Assembly: GCA_964408125.1 (NCBI GenBank)
Contig: CAYOYC010000028.1
Span: 1-6,007 of the forward strand
DNA length: 6,007 nt
Origin: CABMGO01 sp964408125
GTDB taxonomy: Archaea; Nanobdellota; Nanobdellia; Pacearchaeales; GW2011-AR1
Reading direction: 5' to 3'
Below are positions 1 to 5,000 of this stretch, piece by piece (position 1 is the stretch's first letter; the number at the start of each line of letters is the position of its first letter). The notes under the pieces were generated by a model. That model made no database searches. It saw nothing but the letters and a program-made list of their open reading frames with translations, and was not told the DNA's origin. The position numbers were made by a program, and so were the translations under genes.

Positions 1-41
1 TTTTGATGGCCTTTAGATGATTTTTTGATGATGTCTGAAGG

Positions 42-61
42 TTTGTTTTAATTTGTTTTAA
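42..61. repeat. 10-bp tandem direct repeat
   Basis: Two perfect adjacent copies of TTTGTTTTAA (42-51 and 52-61) lie upstream of the 37-codon ORF. The 10-bp period is about one helical turn. Each copy contains a T/A-rich stretch (TTTTAATT at 46-53 and 56-63) that could act as a weak TATA element for a leadered transcript of the ORF. It may equally be chance in AT-rich DNA. Apart from this repeat and the ribosome binding site that follows, I see nothing in bases 1-93. Confidence 0.4.
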
Positions 62-82
62 TTCTAGAAAACTAAATAGAAT

Positions 83-88
83 GGAGGT
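83..88 (+). promoter_or_regulatory. Strong Shine-Dalgarno site of the 37-codon ORF
   Basis: GGAGGT lies 5 nt before the ATG at 94, close to ideal complementarity and spacing for the archaeal 16S rRNA 3' end. It is the best-placed ribosome binding site in the window and the main support for translation of the small ORF. It contrasts with the apparently leaderless starts elsewhere, so this ORF is either internal to a transcript that begins further upstream or has its own leader. Confidence 0.55.
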
Positions 89-93
89 AAAAG

Positions 94-207
94 ATGGAAT
101 ACGAAATATGCAGAAGGAGTATGGAAGAAAGCCCGTGTTATATATTCGAAGGCGGGGTAATTACTGCAGATGAATCTGGATTAATTAGTTTAATTAATTC
201 AGAATAA
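94..207 (+). CDS. Small protein of unknown function, 37 residues
   Basis: I do not recognise this ORF. It runs from ATG at 94 to TAA at 205-207 and encodes 37 residues beginning MEYEICRRSMEE, with two cysteines (C6, C15) and a hydrophobic, acidic second half (roughly GGVITADESGLISLINSE). It has no transmembrane segment or signal peptide, and the two cysteines alone are too few for a recognisable zinc site. Support comes from the well-spaced GGAGGT just upstream and from its position: it ends 15 bp before the convergent alba stop, with no overlap. No upstream gene is visible, since all three plus frames carry a stop within the first 20 bases, so it may be the last gene of an operon lying mostly outside the window. 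A chance ORF is possible; codon conservation in relatives would decide. Confidence 0.5.
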   Translation: MEYEICRRSMEESPCYIFEGGVITADESGLISLINSE

Positions 208-221
208 TTAGGGAGATAATA

Positions 222-235
222 TTTATTTCTTTTTT
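222..235 (+). terminator. T-rich terminator candidate after the 37-codon ORF
   Basis: The plus strand reads TTTATTTCTTTTTT starting 14 bp after the small ORF stop. Archaeal intrinsic termination is driven mainly by U-runs without a required hairpin, so this fits. It lies within the 3' end of the convergent alba gene, where the same bases encode its terminal lysines, so it may be a by-product of coding. Confidence 0.3.
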
Positions 236-516
236 AGAATTATATCCATAGTGGATACGGTAACTCTTTTTCCTTCTTTGTTTTCAAATTCTTGGCTGTC
301 TATCTTTATTTCTTGTATTTCTATATTTAATTCCTTTAGAAACTTTTTTCTTGCTACTTCTGCGACATCTACGCATTTAGTGATAAATTTTCCTCTAGAG
401 ACTAGCTTTACTTCTTCTGCTTTTTGAGTTGTAAATTGGGTGATGACAGCTGTAACGTAGTTCATAAAAGGTTTGCTGCCAATAAATATACTATTATCAA
501 GAGGGTTGTCTACCAT
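223..516 (-). CDS. albA: Chromatin/RNA-binding protein Alba
   Basis: Alba is an archaeal nucleoid protein that binds DNA and RNA without strict sequence specificity as dimers. The 97-residue product matches the family in length and along its whole course. The first strand and loop are IFIGSKPFMNYV (10-21), the central conserved block SRGKFITKCVDVAEVARKKF spans 40-59, and the C-terminal strand VSTMDIIL (87-94) precedes a lysine tail. F59 aligns with the dimer-dimer contact Phe60 of the Sulfolobus protein. The lysine aligned with Sulfolobus Lys16, the known acetylation site, is Ser14 here, while the neighbouring lysine (K15) is kept. C48 stands where alanine is usual. The gene follows rps17e by only 7 bp, so it is probably co-transcribed and translationally coupled. 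An AGGAAG within the end of rps17e lies somewhat far from the ATG (about 11 nt). Confidence 0.96.
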   Translation of the reverse strand: MVDNPLDNSIFIGSKPFMNYVTAVITQFTTQKAEEVKLVSRGKFITKCVDVAEVARKKFLKELNIEIQEIKIDSQEFENKEGKRVTVSTMDIILKKK

Positions 517-523
517 TCTAAAA

Positions 524-724
524 TTATTCTTCCTGGATTATTTTTTTTGTATTCTTCTTGATTCTAGCGATATATCCAGCGATCATATTTCTTACCTTTT
601 TGCTTGGCATATTCCTGCCTAAAACTTTTTTATTATGTTCAAAAGTAGAATCAAATAATTCGGGAGCTTTTTCCACTAAGGATAATGAAGCTCTTTTGAT
701 TGGTTTTGTTTTAATTCTTCCCAT
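524..724 (-). CDS. rps17e: Small ribosomal subunit protein eS17 (S17e)
   Basis: The product is a structural protein of the 30S subunit, found in Archaea and eukaryotes but not Bacteria. It has 66 residues, the usual size of archaeal S17e. It shows the diagnostic start MGRIKTKPIKR, a central helix with the ELFDSTFEHNKKVL pattern (22-35), and the signature PSKKVRNMIAGYIARIKK (about 40-57) followed by a basic tail. The ATG at 724 is fixed by the conserved N-terminus. The 44-bp gap to the upstream gene carries a TATA-like element at the right distance for a leaderless start, so rps17e and alba probably form their own transcription unit, possibly with read-through from endA. Pairing of a ribosomal protein gene with a nucleoid protein gene suggests constitutive expression; that is inference. 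Confidence 0.96.
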   Translation of the reverse strand: MGRIKTKPIKRASLSLVEKAPELFDSTFEHNKKVLGRNMPSKKVRNMIAGYIARIKKNTKKIIQEE

Positions 725-746
725 AGTATTATGCTGTTTTTGGTGG

Positions 747-754
747 TTTAAAAA
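747..754 (-). promoter_or_regulatory. TATA-box candidate for rps17e-alba
   Basis: On the minus strand the 44-bp gap reads TTTTTAAA at -30 to -23 from the rps17e start codon, one base off the spacing seen at the other four starts in this window. It predicts a transcription start at or within a base or two of the ATG, so rps17e would be leaderless and independent of the upstream pair. The box is a weaker match to the archaeal TTTATATA consensus than the endA box. Confidence 0.5.
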
Positions 755-768
755 GCTTGTTGTTGGGC

Positions 769-1746
769 CTATTCTATGCTGCCAAATCCAAGAAGTGACT
801 TGTAAACATCAGCTGTTTCTTTTAATTTTTTGGGAGGTTGTGTTTGTGTTACGATATAGTAAGGGAGCTTGTGTTCTTGGGACTTTTTGTATGCTCTTAT
901 TAGGTCCTTTTCGTCTGGTCTTTTCTTGTCTATGAAGAATAAGATACATGTTTTATCTACGCTTACTCTTGCCTTAGCAATTAGTTGTTTTTTATCATAT
1001 TGTATTATCTCTAAAAGCTCTATGTTTTTAGATGCTAAAATACGCTTTGCTTGGTCTAGGAATATTTCCTTTTCAGTTAGTTTTTTTATTTTTGTCGGTT
1101 TAATGTTTTGTATTTCTTGGGTTTTTGGTTCCTCAATTGTCTCTTCTGGTTTATCTTCAGGGTGTGTTGTTTTTTGAGAGGATTCTTTTGTTAAAATTTC
1201 AACTATTTCTTCTTGTTTTGTCTTTACGGTTTCGATTTTCGGTTGTCCTTTCTTGATATCTTCCCAAATTTGTTGGCCAACAACTCTTTCACCTATTGCC
1301 ACCTCTCCTTCATCTTCTAAAGCTTGTCTGATTTTTTCATTTGGAACTGTAAAATATTTCCAATATAGCTTATTGTTTATTTGGGTTGGAATAGCAAAAT
1401 CTTTTAGTGCCCTTAGTGCGACTCTTGTTCTTGGTTCTTGAGTTTGGTCTTCTAGAAATTTATTGTCTCTTAATTTGAGATAAGCTTCTTTTTCTGCTCC
1501 TGTTAAGTTTTCAGTGAAATTCTCAAGTTTGGCTTCTTGGCCTGGGGTAAAATATAAGGGAGAAGATCCAATTTTCATAGAACTTGTTTTTATTCTTTTT
1601 TCATTTAGTAGTTCCGAAAGAATTGCAGAAGCAAACATGGGTTGTAATGAAACATGTTTGGCAATTGGAATTGGTAAACTCGGTCCTGTCTGGTCTAGAA
1701 ACGAGAGTATTTTCTTTTTTACGTCAGATACATCTATTCTTGCCAT
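769..1746 (-). CDS. Winged-helix-like protein with C-terminal nuclease-fold-like domain, function unknown
   Basis: I cannot assign a function. With the ATG at 1746 the product has 325 residues in three parts. Residues 5-70 look like a winged-helix DNA-binding domain: helices VKKKILSFLDQ and MFASAILSELLNEKRI, then a wing ending in SSPLYFTPGQE. The middle (70-165) is mainly helical and may hold a second such domain. A charged Glu/Lys/Thr/Pro-rich linker (about 165-225) leads to an alpha/beta C-terminal domain (225-325) with AKARVSVDK, CILFFIDKKRPD and a DLIRAYKKSQEHKLPYYIV stretch. This pattern recalls restriction-endonuclease-like folds, but I see no complete PD-(D/E)xK site, so a catalytically dead DNA-binding version is more likely. 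I recall similar proteins in DPANN genomes but did not verify it. The ATG shares its A with the endA stop (TAATG), giving translational coupling. A TTG 15 bases upstream (1761) would overlap endA further and is less likely. Confidence 0.8.
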   Translation of the reverse strand: MARIDVSDVKKKILSFLDQTGPSLPIPIAKHVSLQPMFASAILSELLNEKRIKTSSMKIGSSPLYFTPGQEAKLENFTENLTGAEKEAYLKLRDNKFLEDQTQEPRTRVALRALKDFAIPTQINNKLYWKYFTVPNEKIRQALEDEGEVAIGERVVGQQIWEDIKKGQPKIETVKTKQEEIVEILTKESSQKTTHPEDKPEETIEEPKTQEIQNIKPTKIKKLTEKEIFLDQAKRILASKNIELLEIIQYDKKQLIAKARVSVDKTCILFFIDKKRPDEKDLIRAYKKSQEHKLPYYIVTQTQPPKKLKETADVYKSLLGFGSIE

Positions 1747-2267
1747 TATATTTTCAACCAATTTACTTCATAATATGAGACTTCATTTTCTTCGTCTACT
1801 ACTGCTATTAATAACTTTTTATTTGTGGAGTGAGCTATTCTGTTTTTTGCTGAAAAATCTTGCCAGGTTAGTTGCTCATTTTGTGATACTGGAAATAAAA
1901 TCCATTTCGCGTGATCAACTCCTATGTTTTTTCCTTTCTCATATACTCTAAATTCTGCTCCAAATTTTAGGGCTGTTTTAACGATTAATCCCTTTTGCCT
2001 TAAATCCCTAAAAACTAGATATTTGGTTTTGAATTTTTTATCTATTTTTTCAAATTTTTTGAATAGTTCTTTTTCTTTAATGTTTTTATCTTTAGAATCT
2101 GTTATTTCCATCTTTTTTGTCTCGACTAAAAACAACGCTTCCTGAAGAGTATAGAATATTTTTTCTCCAGTTCTTTCTCCGAATCTTTGAGATTCAAACA
2201 GGTTGAATGCTTCCTTGGAATTTGAAAATATCTTTTCTGATATGAATACTGACCTGATTTTTTCCAT
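1746..2267 (-). CDS. endA: tRNA-splicing endonuclease EndA
   Basis: EndA cleaves introns from pre-tRNA (and some pre-rRNA) at bulge-helix-bulge structures, leaving 2',3'-cyclic phosphate ends for the RtcB ligase. The 173-residue product has the family's N-terminal domain (about 1-80) and the catalytic domain (about 82-173) with YLVFRDLRQKGLIVKT, KFGAEFRVYEKG, LTWQDFSAKNRIAHSTNKKL and the final strand VSYYEV. The catalytic triad is visible as Y109, H119 and K150. The spacings (10 and 31 residues) equal those of the Methanocaldococcus triad Y115/H125/K156. The length fits the single-domain alpha-4 homotetramer class rather than the fused or heteromeric forms, which implies mainly canonical intron targets; oligomeric state is inferred from size only. 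The ATG at 2267 has a near-consensus TATA box at -29 to -22, so the message is probably leaderless. The stop overlaps the next gene's start by one base. Confidence 0.97.
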   Translation of the reverse strand: MEKIRSVFISEKIFSNSKEAFNLFESQRFGERTGEKIFYTLQEALFLVETKKMEITDSKDKNIKEKELFKKFEKIDKKFKTKYLVFRDLRQKGLIVKTALKFGAEFRVYEKGKNIGVDHAKWILFPVSQNEQLTWQDFSAKNRIAHSTNKKLLIAVVDEENEVSYYEVNWLKI

Positions 2268-2288
2268 GTTAGTTAAAGTTAGTTTGAT

Positions 2289-2296
2289 TATATAAA
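2289..2296 (-). promoter_or_regulatory. TATA box for endA (leaderless promoter)
   Basis: The minus strand reads TTTATATA, the archaeal consensus, at -29 to -22 from the endA ATG. TBP/TFB promoters start transcription about 22-27 nt downstream of the box, which falls on or next to the start codon. No Shine-Dalgarno sequence precedes the ATG, which agrees with a leaderless mRNA. The core is nearly palindromic (TTATATAA on the plus strand at 2288-2295), so it could also support some plus-strand transcription. Confidence 0.7.
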
Positions 2297-2311
2297 GATT
2301 TGTAAAGATTT
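2293..2311. repeat. Direct repeat TAAAGATTT with 10-bp period in the divergent promoter
   Basis: TAAAGATTT occurs at 2293-2301 and again at 2303-2311, one helical turn apart. The first copy overlaps the endA TATA box and the second overlaps the TATA box of the pilin genes. The arrangement would suit a regulator binding one face of the DNA and touching both promoters, but AT-rich chance repetition cannot be excluded. Confidence 0.4.
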
Positions 2312-2316
2312 ATTAA
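2309..2316 (+). promoter_or_regulatory. TATA box for the mini-pilin/large pilin operon
   Basis: TTTATTAA lies at -29 to -22 from the ATG at 2338. The identical octamer sits at the identical distance before the pilin-like gene at 5030. The expected transcription start is the ATG itself. A Shine-Dalgarno-like GGAGGAGG at 2317-2324 lies between box and start, 13 nt before the ATG, which is too far for normal function and would not be transcribed from this box. If the 2288-2295 element were used instead, a short leader would include it. Confidence 0.6.
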
Positions 2317-2337
2317 GGAGGAGGACGATTTAATTTT

Positions 2338-2499
2338 ATGGTTAGAAACAAGAGGGGGGAGATAATGGTTGACTATCCTACTAATTTGATTATAGCGGTT
2401 ATAGCCGCTGCTGTAGCACTTGTTATGTATATAGCTTTTAAAGATACTATAGTTAATGCGTTAAAATCTTTTCTTGATTGGATAAGGTATGGAATATGA
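2338..2499 (+). CDS. Pilin-like mini-protein with class III signal peptide, 53 residues
   Basis: The ORF encodes a 53-residue protein. It begins with a short basic leader MVRNKRG, then EIMVD, a hydrophobic helix (about 17-34, LIIAVIAAAVALVMYIAF) and an amphipathic tail ending FLDWIRYGI. Cleavage after G7 would leave acidic Asp at +5, the position of the conserved Glu of type IV pilins and archaellins, so a class III (prepilin peptidase) substrate is likely. The mature protein would be only about 46 residues, almost nothing but the pilin helix, so it could be a minimal filament subunit, an assembly initiator or a membrane partner of the next gene. Its TGA stop overlaps the next ATG (ATGA), which implies coupled translation and a joint role. 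ATG 2365 has a purine-rich GGGGGGAG before it and is an alternative start, but using it would delete the basic leader. Confidence 0.8.
   Translation: MVRNKRGEIMVDYPTNLIIAVIAAAVALVMYIAFKDTIVNALKSFLDWIRYGI
2484..2488 (+). promoter_or_regulatory. Ribosome binding site deciding the start of the 429-residue protein
   Basis: AAGGT lies 7 nt before ATG 2496, inside the end of the mini-pilin gene. Together with the ATGA overlap it favours ATG 2496 over the TTG at 2478, which would add six residues (from TTGGATAAGGTATGGAAT) that carry no family feature. Confidence 0.45.
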
Positions 2500-3785
2500 G
2501 AAGCATTTTAGATAAAAGAGCGCAGATACAGGTGAATATGGTTCTTGCTTGGATTCTTGCTATAGCTCTTATTATGGTAGTTCTAAGTTTTATATTGTTT
2601 CCCAACGTGATTAAAAATATAATTCAGAATATTTTACCTAAAACAGAAACTACTACGGATAAAGGGTTTGATGTGATAAGCGGGGAGGATAAGAATGTTT
2701 GGGGTAATCATCCAGAGATCCCTACTGATATAAAACAAGTTCCAACAAATGCGTCTTGTTCCTTTTTTACCGAAGTATATAAGGGGACGCATATTATTTA
2801 TAATGGAAGTGGTTATCCGATTGGATACTTTCTTCCAACATCTCGTTCAGATAAAAATGCTTTATGGGGGTTATTTAATAATTCTCATGAATTGGTTCAA
2901 CTTTTTAACACTGGATATATGGGATTGGATTTAAATAAGATTAATGCAGGAAATCCTACGCAGTCTGGGTTGGCATTATTTAATGGTAATATAATTACAT
3001 GCGTGAGTGAAGAGGGTGTCATAAAAGCTCAAACAGAGGGCCAAGACAAAGGAGAGTATTATGTGTCTAATGAAGGTTGCTACGGGGTATTCTCAAATAA
3101 GTATTGTATAAAATATAACGAGAGTGGTAAAGAAATCAAAACTGATTTTTATTTTGAAACTTCTTCTTTCGTATCAGATAAGGATTACATTCTATTTCAG
3201 CATAAGAGAAATTGGTTACAATCTGATAGGGAGGTGTGTAAGATTCAACTTTGGAAATTAATTGATGGTGATTGCGATTTAGAGATAGGGCGATATTCAG
3301 AAGTTCCAAGGATTAAGGGGACAAAATTAATGCTTAGCGTAGATAAAACTAAGTATATTTTTAATAAGACAACTGTAATTAATGGTAATATAATTGCAGG
3401 TGCGAGTGAAGAGGGTGTCATAAAAGCTCAAACAGAGGGCCAAAACAAAAGAGAGTATTATGTGTCTAATGAAGGTTGCTACGGGGTATTCTCAAATAAG
3501 TATTGTATAAAATATAACGAGAGTGGCAATGAAATTAAAACTGATTTTTATTTTAAACATTCTTCTTTCTTTTTAAATACGGATTACGTACTATTTCAAC
3601 ATAAGCGTAATTGGTTGCAATCTGATAGGGAAGTGTGTAAGATTCAACTTTGGAAGTTAATTGATGGTGATTGCGATTATGGAATATCACTATATTCAGA
3701 CGTGCCAAGGATTAAGTGGACAAAATTAACGCTTAGCGGAGATAGAACTAAGTATATTTTTAATAAGACAATTGTAATTTCATGA
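2496..3785 (+). CDS. Pilin-like surface protein with two tandem 133-residue units
   Basis: The product is a 429-residue protein that I cannot match to a named family. It has a class III-like leader MRSILDKRA followed by QIQVN and a hydrophobic helix (about 15-36). Cleavage after A9 would place Asn at +5, a departure from the usual Glu. A Thr/Lys-rich segment (40-60) leads to a unique region (60-162) and two consecutive repeats (163-295 and 296-428); the protein ends one residue after the second. The repeats are 110/133 identical by hand count. Each has four conserved cysteines (195, 204, 248, 260; 328, 337, 381, 393), which suggests two disulfides per unit. The remaining cysteines, C88 and C169, could pair with each other; C169 is Gly in repeat 2. 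Likely an extracellular, membrane-anchored or filament-associated protein made with the mini-pilin. Adhesion is a guess. Confidence 0.85.
   Translation: MRSILDKRAQIQVNMVLAWILAIALIMVVLSFILFPNVIKNIIQNILPKTETTTDKGFDVISGEDKNVWGNHPEIPTDIKQVPTNASCSFFTEVYKGTHIIYNGSGYPIGYFLPTSRSDKNALWGLFNNSHELVQLFNTGYMGLDLNKINAGNPTQSGLALFNGNIITCVSEEGVIKAQTEGQDKGEYYVSNEGCYGVFSNKYCIKYNESGKEIKTDFYFETSSFVSDKDYILFQHKRNWLQSDREVCKIQLWKLIDGDCDLEIGRYSEVPRIKGTKLMLSVDKTKYIFNKTTVINGNIIAGASEEGVIKAQTEGQNKREYYVSNEGCYGVFSNKYCIKYNESGNEIKTDFYFKHSSFFLNTDYVLFQHKRNWLQSDREVCKIQLWKLIDGDCDYGISLYSDVPRIKWTKLTLSGDRTKYIFNKTIVIS
2982..3380 (+). repeat. Tandem 399-bp repeat, copy 1
   Basis: This is the first copy of a head-to-tail, in-frame 399-bp (133-codon) duplication, aligned without gaps at a constant offset of 399 to 3381-3779. 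By hand count 40 of 399 bases differ (about 90% identity) and 23 of 133 residues differ. A 76-bp block at 3052-3127 is identical to 3451-3526. Confidence 0.95.
3381..3779 (+). repeat. Tandem 399-bp repeat, copy 2
   Basis: This is the second copy, directly abutting copy 1 and followed by one serine codon and the TGA stop. The substitutions cluster at the start of the unit (residues 6-8), at 59-70 and at 100-122. The cysteine-bearing stretches around 25-49 and 71-99 are nearly unchanged. Confidence 0.95.
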
Positions 3786-3847
3786 TTTAAGAGTTGGTGA
3801 TTATAATAGTCTGTATGATTTCTTAAGTGAAAAATAATTTATTTTTT
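3785..3847. terminator. Convergent terminator region with weak hairpin and T-runs
   Basis: The 53-bp gap between the convergent stops at 3785 and 3839 holds a possible 8-bp stem, ATTTAAGA (3785-3792) pairing with TCTTAAGT (3821-3828) with one G-U pair and a 28-nt loop. It is followed on the plus strand by ATTTATTTTTT (3837-3847). On the minus strand a TTATTTTTC run lies just past the stop of the 370-residue gene. Either T-run could end transcription in its direction. The hairpin is weak. Confidence 0.35.
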
Positions 3848-4951
3848 GATTGTATAGCCATTCTCCCTTGGCGCTCTTGTTTTTTGTCTGATATACGTTT
3901 CTTCTTCTGCTTCTAAATAATCTACAATAATGGTGAGTTTTGTCGGTTCTCTTTCCCAATTTTTGCTGAATTCAAATTTTTTTATCATTTCTTTTTCGAA
4001 TTCCATAATGGCATATGCTCTATCGCCCTGAATTAAAATTCCTTCTCCAGAATCTGTTTTGTCTTTATCCGTTTTCCACCATAGTCCATCTATCATGTTT
4101 GTTTCGCGACTTGGGAATTCTATTGGTTGTGATGTGAATGTATGTCTCTTTATTTCACCTGTTTTTTGATTAGAAACAGTGGCTTCGATTGTTCGATCAT
4201 CTATTTTTCTTAGTGTTTGTGAAACTGAATTGTTTGATCCGTCGATTCTTGTTCCTGTTGAATCTTGTGTGTAAAAGACCTCAGCTTCTTTTCCGTTTTG
4301 GCTAGCCGTATGGGTGGTTAAACCTTCATATTGCCATAGTTGGTATGTCACACCATTTTCATCTATATACATTCCAGCATTAAAGAGGCCTTGGTTTTCT
4401 ATTTGTTCTGTGGTTTTTATTATTCTATTTTTTGCGCCTTCATCGTTATGTATCCATACTCCAGCTGGCCACTTTTGTGCTTGTTTTATTGGTTCTGGGG
4501 ACTGATTTTTCTCTGGTCCCCCTAATAATGAGCCAGATATTAGGGTTGCTGCTAAATTTTGAATATCCGGGTCCTCAACGTATTGCCAAACATTTGGATT
4601 TTCATCGTGTAGAGTTGTTTTATATTCTAAGTAAGTTTTATATTCTCCAGATAGATAATCTGAGAAAATAGGGATTGAATCAAATTTTTCTCCGGTTAGT
4701 TTTGATCTTAATGCGGCGCTCATGGATGTAGAAGTATCTAGTAAATATATTGGTACTTTTTGTACTCCTTTAGCTAAACTTTTCCCCTTTTCTACAACAG
4801 AGCTTAAATCCGTATTGTCTATATATGGTCCGATTCGTGTTTCGTCATTGTTTTTGCTTGCTTGAGAGTGTGCAGTTAGCGGAAGAATAGTTGATAGAAG
4901 AGCTATTCTAAGAAAGCGTTTCCCTTCTTCTAGGAGTTTTTCTAGTGGCAT
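3839..4951 (-). CDS. Secreted protein with DTSTS (MIDAS-like) motif and beta-rich C-terminal region, function unknown
   Basis: The 370-residue product starts with a Sec-type signal peptide: basic KRFLR (11-15), hydrophobic core IALLSTILPLTA (16-27) and a likely cleavage near AHS-QA (27-31). At 67-77 VPIYLLDTSTSM has the form hydrophobic strand plus DxSxS (D72, S74, S76), as in the metal-binding MIDAS loop that opens von Willebrand A domains. The rest of a VWA domain (later Thr and Asp loops) is not evident, so this may be truncated, diverged or coincidental. Residues about 190-350 are rich in beta-strand patterns (VTYQLWQYEG, SQTLRKIDDRTIEATVS, EGILIQGDRAYAIMEF, LTIIVDYLEA) and recall lipocalin-like calyx domains, where a KRIDDxTxE-type stretch is common; this is a resemblance only. 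There are no cysteines, unlike the pilin-like neighbours. A TATA box at -29 to -22 predicts a leaderless message. It shares a divergent promoter region with the third pilin-like gene. Confidence 0.85.
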   Translation of the reverse strand: MPLEKLLEEGKRFLRIALLSTILPLTAHSQASKNNDETRIGPYIDNTDLSSVVEKGKSLAKGVQKVPIYLLDTSTSMSAALRSKLTGEKFDSIPIFSDYLSGEYKTYLEYKTTLHDENPNVWQYVEDPDIQNLAATLISGSLLGGPEKNQSPEPIKQAQKWPAGVWIHNDEGAKNRIIKTTEQIENQGLFNAGMYIDENGVTYQLWQYEGLTTHTASQNGKEAEVFYTQDSTGTRIDGSNNSVSQTLRKIDDRTIEATVSNQKTGEIKRHTFTSQPIEFPSRETNMIDGLWWKTDKDKTDSGEGILIQGDRAYAIMEFEKEMIKKFEFSKNWEREPTKLTIIVDYLEAEEETYIRQKTRAPRENGYTIKK

Positions 4952-4972
4952 GGGTTTGTGAATATTCCTTTT

Positions 4973-4980
4973 TATTTAAA
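4973..4980 (-). promoter_or_regulatory. TATA box for the secreted DTSTS protein
   Basis: The minus strand reads TTTAAATA at -29 to -22 from the ATG at 4951, the same position as the boxes of endA and the two pilin promoters. No Shine-Dalgarno match of useful strength lies just before the ATG; AAAAGGAATA is too far upstream at the expected transcription start. A leaderless transcript is predicted. Confidence 0.6.
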
Positions 4981-5000
4981 TATTACGGGGAGTGGTAATG

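Noticed and set aside
15..38. C/D-box guide RNA suggested by GATGAT, TGATGA and CTGA elements
   Set aside because: The TGATGA-like and CTGA elements are only a few bases apart, leaving no room for a guide, and no flanking terminal stem is present.
1747..1761. TTG start at 1761 for the winged-helix gene
   Set aside because: The ATG at 1746 forms a TAATG junction with endA; the extra five residues MVENI are not needed for the domain.
558..2145. Plus-strand open frames at 558-935, 869-1177, 1253-1441, 1514-1951, 1584-1778 and 1924-2145
   Set aside because: They lie antisense to rps17e, the winged-helix gene and endA. Their hydrophobic translations are typical of reversed lysine/glutamate-rich genes and have no promoter or ribosome binding context.
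2317..2324. GGAGGAGG as Shine-Dalgarno site of the mini-pilin
   Set aside because: It lies 13 nt from the ATG, too far, and upstream of the transcription start predicted from the 2309-2316 TATA box. It is kept only as an alternative if a longer leader exists.
2478..2495. TTG start at 2478 for the 429-residue protein
   Set aside because: ATG 2496 has an ATGA overlap with the mini-pilin stop and AAGGT at 7 nt, and gives a normal short basic leader.
2749..2934. 61-codon plus-strand frame inside the 429-residue gene
   Set aside because: It is an out-of-frame shadow of a clearly coding gene with internal repeat conservation in the other frame.
4314..4671. Plus-strand open frames at 4314-4505, 4340-4525 and 4432-4671
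   Set aside because: They are antisense to the well-supported 370-residue secreted protein and overlap one another; no domain or signal is visible.
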